Counted from the stretch's first letter, positions 40,918 to 50,345 are shown. The stretch: 64,000 nucleotides of DNA from UBA4810 sp002479215 (GCA_049514435.1 JBEKVB010000001.1:1-64000); one strand, 5' to 3'. The notes: a model not told the origin generated them from the letters alone. Translations and numbers: made by a program.

Positions 40918-41604
40918 ATGAGAATCAAAACGGAAGAAATAATCAGCGACATTTATTTGATTGGCGGACCAAACATTACACTGCCCGATGACGCGACAGT
41001 GTACCTGATCGATTTTGCCGGAGTGCTTGTTTTAATCGACTCGGGAGCGGGTAGAAGCTTTAGTCAGCTTGTCCGCAACATTGAAATGCTTGGCTTAAAT
41101 CCGGCTAAGATTACCCAACTGATTTTAACGCATAGTCACATAGACCATATTGGTTCGGTGCCTTTATTTAGAAAGCAATATGGGACTAAAATATTAATTC
41201 ATGAATTAGACGCGGCTGCAATGGAGTCCGGTGATTCTATCCGCACAGCCGCCAACTGGTATGGCACAACATTTCCGCCGACACAAATAGATCAGAAATT
41301 AAAGGGCGCTCAAGGAATATTGAAATTTGGTCGGGAAGAAATCCATTGGCTGCATACGCCAGGCCACACACCCGGCTCTATTTCTCTTTATTTGGATCGC
41401 GGCGGAAAACGAATTCTTTTCGGGCAGGATATCCACGGCCCCTTTCACAAATCATTTGGTTCCGACATTGAAGCGTGGAAAAAATCAATGCAGGCCCTAT
41501 TGGCTCTTGATGCAGATATCCTTGGCGAAGGACATTTCGGCATATATCAGCCAAAAGATAATGTGCGTGAGTATATCGAAAGGTATCTGGAAGAATACGA
41601 ATAA
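40918..41604 (+). CDS. Metallo-beta-lactamase-fold hydrolase
   Basis: From ATG 40918 (MRIKTEEIISD) it is 228 aa; the frame is open from 40864, inside the pyrD end. The metal site is complete: THSHIDH (His72, His74, Asp76, His77), HTPGHTPG, FGQDIHG and a C-terminal GEGHFG. It resembles the glyoxalase II-like branch, but the substrate cannot be told. No clear ribosome binding site is seen. It may be the last gene of the PTS-pyr run. Confidence 0.83.
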   Translation: MRIKTEEIISDIYLIGGPNITLPDDATVYLIDFAGVLVLIDSGAGRSFSQLVRNIEMLGLNPAKITQLILTHSHIDHIGSVPLFRKQYGTKILIHELDAAAMESGDSIRTAANWYGTTFPPTQIDQKLKGAQGILKFGREEIHWLHTPGHTPGSISLYLDRGGKRILFGQDIHGPFHKSFGSDIEAWKKSMQALLALDADILGEGHFGIYQPKDNVREYIERYLEEYE

Positions 41605-41662
41605 TTTCTTTAACGGCGTGATTTAAAATATTCTATTTAAAAATAATCTGACGTTTCAAAAA

Positions 41663-42988
41663 CTACTGCCGCAAACTATCTTTTACGTTTATGGCAATTT
41701 TTCTTACTTTTTGCATGACTTCAGTTTCGTCAATAGTTAATAATTTACGGTTTTCCATAACAACTTTGCCGTTGATTAATACCGTATCAACATCGGCTCC
41801 GCTTGCCGCGTAAACAAGATGCGAATATTCGCTATAAAGTGGCGTCAAATGCGGTTCGTTCAAGCCGATGATGATAATATCCGCTTTTTTGCCCACTTCC
41901 AGAGAGCCGATGATCTTTTCCATGCCGAGAACTTTTGCGCCTTCAATTGTAGCCATGCGCACGACTGTTTGGGCATCCATCACCGTCGGATCAAGCCGGG
42001 CGACTTTATGGAGCTTGGCGGCGGTGGACATTTCTTTGATCATATCCAGATTATTGTTGCTGGCGCAGCCGTCAGTTCCTAAACCGACGGTAATCCCGGC
42101 CTTGAGCATATCGGGCACAGGAGCGACACCGCTGGCGAGTTTCATGTTGCTGGCCGGATTATGGGAAACTCTACATTTATGATCGGCAAAAAGTTTCATA
42201 TCTTCTTCAGAGAAGCAAACGCAGTGAAAAGCAATCAAACGTTCGTTAAGATAACAAATATCTTTGAGGAAAGAAGCGGCACTTTTGCCATACTTTTGCT
42301 TAAGCTGTTCTTGTTCGGCTTTGTTTTCCAAAAGATGAATTCCCAGAGAGAGACGATGCTTGTCAGCAATCTTTTTTGCCTCGGCCAGCAGGGGAGGGGA
42401 GCAGGTATAAAGCGCATGTGGTTCAACAATGATGTTAATGAGCGGATCGTTTTGCCATTTTTCAACGAGCATTCTGGTGTATGTAAGGCCTTCTTCAGGA
42501 GTTTTGAAGTTAGGTGAGGGAAAGTCAAAGAGCACTTCGCCGATAAGACAGCGCATGCCCGCAGTTTTTGCCGCTCTGGCGGTTTCATCTTCGAAGATAT
42601 ACATATCGCAAAAGGTGGTGGTGCCGGATTTGATCATTTCGGCGGCCGCCAGAAGTGTTCCCCAGTAAGCCATGTCCTTATCTACATTTTTAGCTTCAGC
42701 GGGAAAGATGTAATTGTTGAGCCAATCCATGAGTTCTAAATCGTCGGCGATGCCGCGAAAGCAAGTCATGGCTGCGTGCGTATGGCAATTGACGAAGCCG
42801 GGCATAATCAGAGAGTTTTTGGCACTGATCGTTTTTTTGGCGCGGTATTTTTTGGCAATTTGTTCGGCCTGTCCAATGGCGACTATCTCGCTGGCATTGA
42901 CGGCAATCGCTGCGTTTTCTAAATGTGTGTTTTGATAATCAAGCAGCAGCGCTTTTCCGCCGGTGATTATGATATCAATCTCTTGCAT
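41663..42988 (-). CDS. mtaD: 5-methylthioadenosine/S-adenosylhomocysteine deaminase
   Basis: This amidohydrolase deaminates MTA/SAH to the inosine forms, a recycling route in anaerobes. The 441 aa have metal ligands His69 and His71 (CHTHAAM), a downstream His in LGIHLLENKAEQ, catalytic Glu/His in this region, and Asp in GTDGCASNNNLDM. The CFRGIADDLELMDWL block (77-91) is typical of the MtaD group; TRZ/ATZ-type hydrolases are less likely. AAGGAAA precedes the ATG. Confidence 0.9.
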   Translation of the reverse strand: MQEIDIIITGGKALLLDYQNTHLENAAIAVNASEIVAIGQAEQIAKKYRAKKTISAKNSLIMPGFVNCHTHAAMTCFRGIADDLELMDWLNNYIFPAEAKNVDKDMAYWGTLLAAAEMIKSGTTTFCDMYIFEDETARAAKTAGMRCLIGEVLFDFPSPNFKTPEEGLTYTRMLVEKWQNDPLINIIVEPHALYTCSPPLLAEAKKIADKHRLSLGIHLLENKAEQEQLKQKYGKSAASFLKDICYLNERLIAFHCVCFSEEDMKLFADHKCRVSHNPASNMKLASGVAPVPDMLKAGITVGLGTDGCASNNNLDMIKEMSTAAKLHKVARLDPTVMDAQTVVRMATIEGAKVLGMEKIIGSLEVGKKADIIIIGLNEPHLTPLYSEYSHLVYAASGADVDTVLINGKVVMENRKLLTIDETEVMQKVRKIAINVKDSLRQ

Positions 42989-43078
42989 GGGCTATTTCCT
43001 TGCTTTTGTGTTGGTGGGGTCATGCTTATCATAAAATTTGTCCAACCTTCAAGAAACAAAAAATTACCCATCAAATCC

Positions 43079-43107
43079 TTGACACTAAAAGTTAAAAATA
43101 ATATAAG
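43079..43107 (+). promoter_or_regulatory. Promoter of tRNA-Leu (TAA)
   Basis: TTGACA (43079-43084), 17 nt, TATAAG (43102-43107), 32 nt before the tRNA 5' end. Confidence 0.8.
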
Positions 43108-43138
43108 CCGCAGTGTTTCTTCCGTTAGTCAAATCTTG

Positions 43139-43226
43139 GCCTGGGTGGCGGAATTGGTAGACGCAAGGGACTTAAAATCCCTCGGTCCTTGAGGCTGTGC
43201 GGGTTCAATTCCCGCCCCAGGCACCA
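43139..43226 (+). tRNA. tRNA-Leu (anticodon TAA)
   Basis: Class II tRNA with a long variable arm. Acceptor GCCTGGG/CCCAGGC, anticodon stem AGGGA/TCCCT around CTTAAAA, T-arm GGGTTCAATTCCC-like, discriminator A, encoded CCA. Confidence 0.96.
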
Positions 43227-43326
43227 AAGAAAGCACAGGTTTTTTATAGTCTGATGTGATTCAAAAAAATAGCTTAATCTGATATTCAGGAGGATCGCCA
43301 TCGCCAGTAAAAAATCCGAGATCATA

Positions 43327-44565
43327 ATGAGGCTGTTTTCTGATCATAAAATTTCTGTAATATCCGAGTATGTTCGCCATGCCCTGCAATTTACCGATGA
43401 TATCGTCAATAATTTTCCAGACCGGTTGACGGGAAGTGATTCGTGCAACAGGGCAGGCGAAGCGATCGCAGAGGAGTTTTCGCGTCATTGTGATTCCAAT
43501 TCCGTAAAACTTGAATCCTTTACGTTCCACCCCGCGGCTTGTGTAAAAATTGTTCGGCCTTTCGTAATTCTCTATGTAATTGCTATTGTCTTTATTTTTT
43601 TAAAAATGCCCGTTGTTTCGCTATTTTGCCTGTTATTGTCCGTTGCCCTGTTTTCCTCTCAAATTGTATTTTATAAAAAGATATTCGACCCCTTTTTCCC
43701 CAAAGCACTGGGGTACAATGTTTTGGGAACTGTTGAACCAGACTATGATGTCCAACAGCAGATTATACTCTGCGGTCATCACGACGCAGCCTATGTGTTT
43801 CATTATATGGCCTTATCGCCCAGGTTGTATCCTTTTGTTATTTTCGGCGGCATCCTGCCCTTTCTGCTGGGGATCGGTCTTTCGATTGTCTGTATCATCA
43901 TTGGCAATCCGCCGTGGTGGATAGCCTCTGTAATGGCCGCATCTTTTGTTCTGGTGTTACCGCTCTGGTGGTTCACGACAGGTACTGTTTCGCCCGGTGC
44001 CGGAGACAATATGATCGCCGTAGCTCTTGCCAACGAAGTTACCCGCATCCTATCGGACCGTAAAAAATCAGGAGACAACTTGCTCCGTCACACCCGAATC
44101 GTGTGCCTTTCTGTTGACGCTGAAGAGAGCGGCCTGAGGGGCTCAATGGCCTATGTTTCGAGCCATGCGCAAGAGTTGTCCTCTACCAAATCTTATGTTT
44201 TATGTTACGATACTTTATATAAGGCCGATAAACTTATTTTTTTCAATAACGATATGAATTTGACCACAGACCTGTCTGATTCCATGGCCAATGAGTTGAC
44301 GAACATTGCTAGGGGACTTGGATACGGCGCCCGCGTGGCCCGAATGCCCTGGGGAGGAGGGAGCACCGATGCGGCGGCATTCGCCAGGGGCGGGATTGAA
44401 GCCACATGTATGCTCGCCTTTGATCTCGATGTGGGGAGGCTGCCGAAAGACCTAGTCTATCATACTTTAAAAGACACAGCGAATGCTATTGAACCGGCAA
44501 TGGTGGAACAGGCCCTTAATGTGACTATTGATTATATCTTGAAGAAGGATAAAGAGATAAGCTGA
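43327..44565 (+). CDS. M28-family zinc peptidase with membrane segments
   Basis: The 412 aa carry the M28 metal ligands: His in CGHHDA (149-154), Asp227 in GAGDN, Glu266-Glu267 in DAEESGLRG, an Asp in GGGSTDAAAF and a late His in VYHTLKDT. Membrane helices lie at about 76-115 and, unusually, between the first and second metal motifs (about 166-218). The start ATG at 43327 has only a poor ribosome binding site; a GGAGG 35 nt upstream has no start codon at good spacing. Substrate unknown. Confidence 0.82.
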   Translation: MRLFSDHKISVISEYVRHALQFTDDIVNNFPDRLTGSDSCNRAGEAIAEEFSRHCDSNSVKLESFTFHPAACVKIVRPFVILYVIAIVFIFLKMPVVSLFCLLLSVALFSSQIVFYKKIFDPFFPKALGYNVLGTVEPDYDVQQQIILCGHHDAAYVFHYMALSPRLYPFVIFGGILPFLLGIGLSIVCIIIGNPPWWIASVMAASFVLVLPLWWFTTGTVSPGAGDNMIAVALANEVTRILSDRKKSGDNLLRHTRIVCLSVDAEESGLRGSMAYVSSHAQELSSTKSYVLCYDTLYKADKLIFFNNDMNLTTDLSDSMANELTNIARGLGYGARVARMPWGGGSTDAAAFARGGIEATCMLAFDLDVGRLPKDLVYHTLKDTANAIEPAMVEQALNVTIDYILKKDKEIS

Positions 44566-44805
44566 AGAATTACTGGCGCAGTACCATCTTCCTTTTTTAG
44601 CTTTTGAAGCTTGCATGCTTTATAGGGGTAGGGGACAAATCTTTACTCGTAACATTTCAGAATAAACGACACAGCAGGCAAACACCATACCATATCTTGT
44701 GGCATTATTTCATTGACGCGCAAAGCCTTCCATATTATGATTCTATATCGTAAAAGTGAATTGTTATCAGAAAAAAATCAAATTTCACAATGCCTGGAGA
44801 ATGAC

Positions 44806-45144
44806 ATGACTGAATATTTCAAAAGATTAAAGATCAAAGCGATACTGATCGGAATCGTTGCTTGTATCCTGCTGGTGCTATATAGTTATTTCGTTGCCGA
44901 CACGATCATGACGAGAATAACCGACGCGCAGATGGCAAAGGTGGATGGAAGGTTTATGATCGCGACGGAGTACCGGCCTTTTGTGAACTACGATGCCAGA
45001 TACCGGTTAAAGTTTAATTCCGGCACAGTTCAGAACGACGCCATTAAATTCAAGGGCAAGATGGTTAAGATCAAAAAATATGGATGGAGAATCCCGATAT
45101 TTTCCATGTATGAAAATATAGTGAAGATTGAAGAAGAGAAGTAG
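44806..45144 (+). CDS. Small membrane-anchored protein of unknown function
   Basis: ATG 44806 (MTEYFKRLKIKA) is chosen because GGAG lies seven bases upstream; the frame is open to 44713. The 112-aa protein has one N-terminal membrane helix (about 10-30) and a small soluble domain of probable beta structure (YRLKFNSGT, GKMVKIKKYGWR). Its topology suggests a periplasmic anchor. Neighbours give no hint. I do not recognise the family. Confidence 0.65.
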   Translation: MTEYFKRLKIKAILIGIVACILLVLYSYFVADTIMTRITDAQMAKVDGRFMIATEYRPFVNYDARYRLKFNSGTVQNDAIKFKGKMVKIKKYGWRIPIFSMYENIVKIEEEK

Positions 45145-45296
45145 CCTCCAGTCACGTTACGCCCTAATCCATAAGTTTGATTATTTACCGTGAATATCCC
45201 TAACAATTTTTTCAAATGTCAAAAAAAATTTGATACCATCATATAGCTCTCTCATGATATAATCTTGGCAGCAAAATAATTAACAGGCAGAAAAAT

Positions 45297-47132
45297 ATGT
45301 GGAAGAATAAAGTTGTTTCCCCGGAAGAAATATTTTCAAAGATAGAACCGGGGATGAGTATCTTCCTGGGCAGCGGCATGGCAGAACCGCGTACGCTGGT
45401 CAAGCATCTGATGGAATCGAATCAGTATAATCTGCAGGATCTGGAGTTGATTCAACTTGTGAGTCTTGGGGACGCGGTGGCCATTGATGAGCGGTACGCA
45501 CGGAAATTCCGTTTAAAGACGTTTTTCTCTGGCTGGATTGCTTCTGAGGCCATAAGCCAAGGGCGTGTTGATCTGATTCCCAGCCGGTTTTCGCGTATAC
45601 CGTGGTTATTTAAAACCGGTGCCATCAGCATTGATGTGGCTTTCATCCAGGTGACACCCCCCGACGACAACGGTTATTCTTATCTGGTGGGTGCGGCTGC
45701 GGAAAGGCAGGCCATGGAAATGGCCAAAATAGTTGTCGGCGAGATCAATTCCCAAATTCCCCGAACGATGGGTGATACTCTAGTTAACATGAATGACTTC
45801 CAATACCTCGTCGAGGCTACAGAACCACCGTTTTATGTCGGACGCTGGCCTTTGCAAGAGGTTTATCTGAAAATCGCCGCCAATATCGCTTCGGTTGTCG
45901 AAGACGGCAGTTGCATTTCCTATGGAATTGGTCCTCTCTATGAAGCGCTGGCCAAGACACTGGCGACGAAAAAGAATCTGGGAGTGCATTCGCCTTTCTT
46001 TACCGACGCTCTGATGGATCTGGTTAAAAGCGGCGCCATCACCAACCGCAATAAAGGCATCTTTCGCGGCAAGTCTTGCGCTTCCTATGTGATCGGCACC
46101 AAGGAACTGATGCAATGGCTGGATTTAAATTCTCTGGTGGAATTTCAGCCGCAGGATATTGTAATGGATCCCAGAACCATCGGCTTTAATGATAACATGA
46201 TTGCGATTTTCCCGGCGCGTAAAGTTGATCTGACCGGTAATATCGCTTTGCATACCGGCAAGGGAAATGTAACAGCTGGTCCGGGAAATGTACAAGAGCT
46301 CTTTATGGGCGCCACCTTGTCAAATAACGGTCGTACGATATTTGCCCTTCCCAGCCGAAACCGCAAGGGGCAACCGAATATCCTCATTTCCGTCGATAAA
46401 TATCCCTTCCAGTTTGCGAATCGCGAATCCATGGATCTTGTTGTTACAGAATATGGCGTGGCCTATCTCATGGGCAAAACACTTCGGGAGCGGGCGCAGG
46501 CGCTGATTGAAATTGCCCATCCTGATGACCGTGCTCAACTGGTCAGGCAGGCCAAGGAAGAAAAGATGATCTACGCCGATCAAATTTATTTTGTGGAGTC
46601 CGGTCATCTTTATCCGGATAAAATCGCCTGTTCGCATAAATTCAAAGACGATCTGACCGTCCGCTTTCGGGCGATCAAGCCATCCGATGAAGACGAAATG
46701 CGCCGGCTGTTTTACCGGTTCTCGGACCAGGCAGTCTATTACCGTTACTTTAGTCCGATCAAGACCATGCCCCATGAAAAAATGCAGGAATATGTCAATG
46801 TCGATTACCGGTATAACATGTCGATTGTGGCGATAGTTGAAGAGCACGGCGTTGAAAAAATCATTGCGGAAGGACGTTATGCCCGCTCTAAAAATGAGTC
46901 TTTTGCGGATACCGCATTTATTGTCGATGAAAACTATCAGGGTAAGGGCATCGCATCTTATCTTTTTGAACTGCTGATACGTGCCGCCAGAGAGGAAGGC
47001 GTTGCCGGATTTATAGCCGATGTTTTGGAGAACAATAAAGCGATGTTAAAAGTTTATGAAAAAGCACCATATCCCGTACACACGGTTTTATCCAAGGGAG
47101 TATATAAGTTAACCATACCTTTTAAGAAGTAA
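45297..47132 (+). CDS. Acetyl-CoA hydrolase/transferase-like protein fused to a GNAT domain
   Basis: The first 430 residues belong to the acetyl-CoA hydrolase / CoA-transferase family (FLGSGMAEPRTL, YGIGPLYEALA, TAGPGNVQELFMGA). Residues about 450-605 form a GNAT acetyltransferase domain with the acyl-CoA loop YQGKGIASYLFELL. Where family members have His-Ser/Thr-Glu with the catalytic Glu, this protein reads HSPFF (231-235): the Glu is Pro. The CoA-binding folds look intact. It may therefore bind rather than turn over acyl-CoA, with the GNAT part acting on proteins; this is inference. No clear ribosome binding site is seen before the ATG. Confidence 0.85.
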   Translation: MWKNKVVSPEEIFSKIEPGMSIFLGSGMAEPRTLVKHLMESNQYNLQDLELIQLVSLGDAVAIDERYARKFRLKTFFSGWIASEAISQGRVDLIPSRFSRIPWLFKTGAISIDVAFIQVTPPDDNGYSYLVGAAAERQAMEMAKIVVGEINSQIPRTMGDTLVNMNDFQYLVEATEPPFYVGRWPLQEVYLKIAANIASVVEDGSCISYGIGPLYEALAKTLATKKNLGVHSPFFTDALMDLVKSGAITNRNKGIFRGKSCASYVIGTKELMQWLDLNSLVEFQPQDIVMDPRTIGFNDNMIAIFPARKVDLTGNIALHTGKGNVTAGPGNVQELFMGATLSNNGRTIFALPSRNRKGQPNILISVDKYPFQFANRESMDLVVTEYGVAYLMGKTLRERAQALIEIAHPDDRAQLVRQAKEEKMIYADQIYFVESGHLYPDKIACSHKFKDDLTVRFRAIKPSDEDEMRRLFYRFSDQAVYYRYFSPIKTMPHEKMQEYVNVDYRYNMSIVAIVEEHGVEKIIAEGRYARSKNESFADTAFIVDENYQGKGIASYLFELLIRAAREEGVAGFIADVLENNKAMLKVYEKAPYPVHTVLSKGVYKLTIPFKK

Positions 47133-47139
47133 GGTATGG
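47113..47139 (+). other. Hairpin spanning the stop codon of the acetyl-CoA transferase-GNAT gene
   Basis: A 9-bp perfect stem, CCATACCTT/AAGGTATGG, with a 9-nt loop overlaps the TAA. No T-run follows, so it is not a standard terminator. It could protect the mRNA 3' end or be chance. Confidence 0.45.
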
Positions 47140-47284
47140 AGGATATTGGATCGAATCTTTTCGGCTAGTCTAGAAAATATAAAAGAATAGATTACCAAAT
47201 CAAGTTAGCATTAAGCAGGTATTGGGGACGGTTGCTAATGCTCAGTAATCGGGTAATTCTTATGGTATAATTAGAAGGTTTAAG

Positions 47285-47300
47285 TTATACTTAAGTATAA
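47285..47300. promoter_or_regulatory. Perfect 16-bp palindrome upstream of the ATP-grasp gene
   Basis: TTATACTTAAGTATAA lies 57 bp before the start codon. A TATAAT-like box lies just upstream (about 47262-47267), so a regulator bound here could control the gene. Confidence 0.4.
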
Positions 47301-47356
47301 AGCAATGAAGTAAATTCAAAGAAAGCAAGTAGTGAATTAATTTGGAGAGGTGATGG

Positions 47357-48406
47357 GTGCCTGTAGATATTGATCCTGCAAACATTCCGGTAATATTATT
47401 ATACAACGTGAATTCGGACTGGACACAAGAAGAAAAAGACGAGGTGATAACCGTATCGTCTCAGTTGGGTCACGCATTGATAGAAGAGGGGCACCCCACT
47501 GTTTTTGTCCCCATTTTTAATGATAATATAGAGAGTCATCTTGATACTTTCAATCCTCTGGAACACATGGTCTTCAACTGGTGCGAAAGCCTGCCCGGAA
47601 CAAACAATGGAGAATGGCTTGTGGCGAAAAGAATGGAGATACTGGGTTTTGTATTTACCGGCGCGGGCTCCAACGCCCTGGCGCTCTCTCAAGACAAGTG
47701 CCGCGTGAAAATAATCCTTGATCAAAAAGGCATCCCGACGCCGATGTGGCAGATATTTAATCTGGCTGAACCTGGATCATGGGATCGTTTTCCCGCAATT
47801 GTCAAACCCGTAAACGAACATTGCTCTGAAGGCATTACGCCTGATTCCGTCGTGTTGACACCTATGGAGTTGAAAAGCAGGATATCCTACATACTGGATA
47901 AATATCGTCAACCTGCTCTGGTCGAAGACTTCGTCGACGGGCGGGAATTTCATGTCACCTTGTGGGGAAATGAACACCTTGAAATGCTGCCTCCCGCCGA
48001 AATGGACTTCTCTTTTTTCAGTGATTTAAAAGACCGGCTATGTACCTATGAATCAAAATCCATTCCCGGTTCTGATCACTATGAAAAGATAGAGACATTA
48101 CTGCCGGCGCCGCTTAGTAAAAAAGAAATACAGGCCTTGGAGCAGGTATGCAAGGCCGCCTATAGGGCTTTGGGATGCAGGGATTACGCCCGTCTTGACG
48201 TCCGATATCAAAATAATGTTTTTTTCATTCTGGATGTAAATCCCAACCCGGACATTAGTTACGATGCCAGTATGGCCTGTGTCGCCGAATTTGCCGGGTT
48301 CAGTTATGGACAAATGGGAAGTCGCATCGTCCGTCTTGCCGCGAAGCGGCATCCCCTCTGGGAAAAAAAACAACCAAAAAATAAAGAAAGAAGTAAATTC
48401 AAGTAG
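47357..48406 (+). CDS. ATP-grasp ligase, D-alanine-D-alanine ligase-like
   Basis: The 349 aa have the ATP-grasp layout: an N-terminal pre-ATP-grasp domain (1-110), a central ATP domain with FPAIVKPVNEHCSEGI (144-159) as nucleotide loop, and a C-terminal metal site with DYARLDVR and DVNPNPDIS (about 294-301, 310-318). It resembles Ddl-like ligases but is more distant than true Ddl, and no cell-wall genes flank it. The start is GTG 47357 with GGAGAGG upstream. The product may be a dipeptide or another carboxylate-amine adduct. Confidence 0.8.
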   Translation: MPVDIDPANIPVILLYNVNSDWTQEEKDEVITVSSQLGHALIEEGHPTVFVPIFNDNIESHLDTFNPLEHMVFNWCESLPGTNNGEWLVAKRMEILGFVFTGAGSNALALSQDKCRVKIILDQKGIPTPMWQIFNLAEPGSWDRFPAIVKPVNEHCSEGITPDSVVLTPMELKSRISYILDKYRQPALVEDFVDGREFHVTLWGNEHLEMLPPAEMDFSFFSDLKDRLCTYESKSIPGSDHYEKIETLLPAPLSKKEIQALEQVCKAAYRALGCRDYARLDVRYQNNVFFILDVNPNPDISYDASMACVAEFAGFSYGQMGSRIVRLAAKRHPLWEKKQPKNKERSKFK

Positions 48407-48522
48407 GAAATTACAAACCACTTCATTTGGATTCACCACTTATTGCGGTAATAGCGGTTAGTGGATAAGGCATATACCCGTGATATTTCTCACCTGATGA
48501 CTAATTTTAATAGGTAGTGTAA

Positions 48523-48722
48523 ATGAAGATTCCTCGCCGATCAATCTTCCACAAAGAGGCAATGAATCACTATATCCAGGAAAAGGAAAAAAGTGTTTTG
48601 CCTAAAATCGTTTCACCCCGATTTATCCTTTTTTTTGGGCGCTTTTTATTCTTTTTGTCGCAATCGTCTGGATCGTCTGGGGCATACCTGTTTCGGTCTA
48701 TAGTTCGGGATATGTATTATGA
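48523..48722 (+). pseudogene. N-terminal remnant of a HlyD-like exporter subunit, frameshifted
   Basis: The frame starts MKIPRRSIFHKEAMNHY, continues to VSPRFILFF, and then needs one extra base in the T8 run near 48629-48636 to continue as WALFILFVAIVWIVWGIPVS, ending at a TGA (48720-48722). The pattern, FxKEA-box, PR motif, one membrane helix and G-x-P-V/T-V-x-G, is that of HlyD-type membrane-fusion subunits of peptide exporters. Everything after the first 66 residues is missing. No ABC transporter or precursor peptide is nearby. Confidence 0.55.
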
Positions 48723-48825
48723 CATAATTGATATCCGCGGAGGATGAAAATATAAACGAAAAATTTGATTTTATCGAGGAAATGTAAAACAGGAAGTTTA
48801 CCGCTGGATACATAAGTATTTGCCC

Positions 48826-48854
48826 TTGACACGGTTTTGCGTTGATGGTAATGA
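48826..48854 (+). promoter_or_regulatory. Promoter of tRNA-Pro
   Basis: TTGACA (48826-48831), 17 nt, TAATGA (48849-48854), 23 nt before the tRNA. Confidence 0.7.
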
Positions 48855-48876
48855 CGTCAACACTTTAGCAGAATGT

Positions 48877-48953
<77 letters not shown>

Positions 48954-48956
48954 TCT

Positions 48957-49883
48957 TTATAATAAAATTTTCTTGATAAAGATTTTATTTTTTGCCGGCT
49001 TATTTTTCAAGTGTCTTTTCTTTTTTTCTTCGTATAAATGCTTATCGGCTTTGTCCAGTAAATCCTGTAGAGAAAATTTCAAATTAGGATGAAAATTAGC
49101 TATGCCAATGCTCAAGGAAAGATTCTTTTTTTCTTTTTTATTATAGTTATTTATATTTTCCCGAAGGCGGTAAATAGTTCTTTCCGCGCTGTAACCTCCA
49201 GTATCAGGAATTAAAACAACAAATTCATCCCCTCCGATACGAGCAATAATATCGGAATCGCGAAATGAATAACGCAATATATCGGCTACTTTTTTTAAAA
49301 CCAAGTCACCCTGGAGGTGGCCAAAATCATCGTTGATTTTTTTCATGGAATCGATGTCGGAAAAGACTACATAGAAATTTTTATGCATACGCTCGGCAAG
49401 CTTAAGATGATGTTCGGCAAGAGTAAAAAAACCACGGCGGTTAAAAAGCCCGGTTAAGTCGTCAATCAAAGCAAGACTGCGCACAGCATCTTGCAGCTTT
49501 TGTCTTTCAATCGCGAAGCGGATGACGCGGAATATTACCTCCGCGTTTATTTTTTGTTTAACGAGATAGTCCTGGGCGCCTTGTTGAACGGCGCAGAGAG
49601 CAATTTCTTCATCATCAATGCCAGTAAGGACGACGATGGGTATCCCCAATACTTGAGATTTTAACTTGATTAAAGTATCCAATCGTTGACTATCAGGTAA
49701 TCCTAAATCCAATAGAATAATGTCTATGGCCTTATCAGCAAGAATAGAAAGTCCTTCGGCAAGCGAGCCTACATGAGTAATTTCATAACTCTGAAAAGAA
49801 ATGTCTTTCAGCGTTTCGGTAAAGAGCCGTGCATCACCGGGATTGTCTTCGAACAAAAGTATTTTAATAGGTTTATCAAACAT
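48957..49883 (-). CDS. Response regulator with GGDEF diguanylate cyclase output
   Basis: It probably makes c-di-GMP when phosphorylated. The receiver domain (1-125) has the acidic pair Glu12-Asp13 and phospho-Asp59. The GGDEF domain (135-295) has an intact active site GGDEF (217-221) and an inhibitory I-site RDSD (208-211), five residues before it. The C-terminal end is Lys-rich. The receiver resembles that of the HD-GYP protein encoded 3 kb upstream in the same run, suggesting duplication. Last gene of the signalling run. Confidence 0.93.
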   Translation of the reverse strand: MFDKPIKILLFEDNPGDARLFTETLKDISFQSYEITHVGSLAEGLSILADKAIDIILLDLGLPDSQRLDTLIKLKSQVLGIPIVVLTGIDDEEIALCAVQQGAQDYLVKQKINAEVIFRVIRFAIERQKLQDAVRSLALIDDLTGLFNRRGFFTLAEHHLKLAERMHKNFYVVFSDIDSMKKINDDFGHLQGDLVLKKVADILRYSFRDSDIIARIGGDEFVVLIPDTGGYSAERTIYRLRENINNYNKKEKKNLSLSIGIANFHPNLKFSLQDLLDKADKHLYEEKKKRHLKNKPAKNKIFIKKILL

Positions 49884-49892
49884 TGATTTATT

Positions 49893-50333
49893 TTATGGAA
49901 GCTTAACAGTTTTTAACCAAAAATCTTCGATTAGTTTGACTACATTAAAAAACTGTTTCAAATCAACAGGTTTAGTTATGTAACAGTTTGCCTGTAGATT
50001 GTACGCATTTATTATATCTTGTTGGGCTTCAGAGCTGGTAAGGACTACAACGGGAATATGCTTTAATACCGGATCTGTTTTAATTTCCGCGAGAACCTCC
50101 CGACCATCTTTACGGGGCATGTTAAGATCAAGTAAAACAAGATCAGGGCAGGGAGATTTTTTGTACGTGCCTTCTTTGCGCAAAAAAGAAAGAGCTGCTT
50201 CACCATCTCCAACAACGGTCAGTTTATTACATGTTTGCCCTTCTTTGAAAGCTTCCTTGATGAGAATTACGTCACCGGGATTGTCTTCAATAAGAAGAAT
50301 ATCGACCATTTTTTGTTGTTCGTCATTAACCAT
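49893..50333 (-). CDS. Single-domain response regulator (Rcp1-like)
   Basis: A receiver alone (146 aa): acidic residues in LLIEDNPGD (13-21), phospho-Asp69 in LLDLNMPRKDG, Thr/Ser in VVLTSSEA and Lys in ITKPVD. The type is that paired with phytochrome-like PAS kinases. It sits 12 nt behind the kinase gene and 9 nt before the GGDEF gene. It may relay or buffer phosphate. A start at Met9 is also possible. Confidence 0.92.
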   Translation of the reverse strand: MVNDEQQKMVDILLIEDNPGDVILIKEAFKEGQTCNKLTVVGDGEAALSFLRKEGTYKKSPCPDLVLLDLNMPRKDGREVLAEIKTDPVLKHIPVVVLTSSEAQQDIINAYNLQANCYITKPVDLKQFFNVVKLIEDFWLKTVKLP

Positions 50334-50345
50334 AAAAACTATGTC

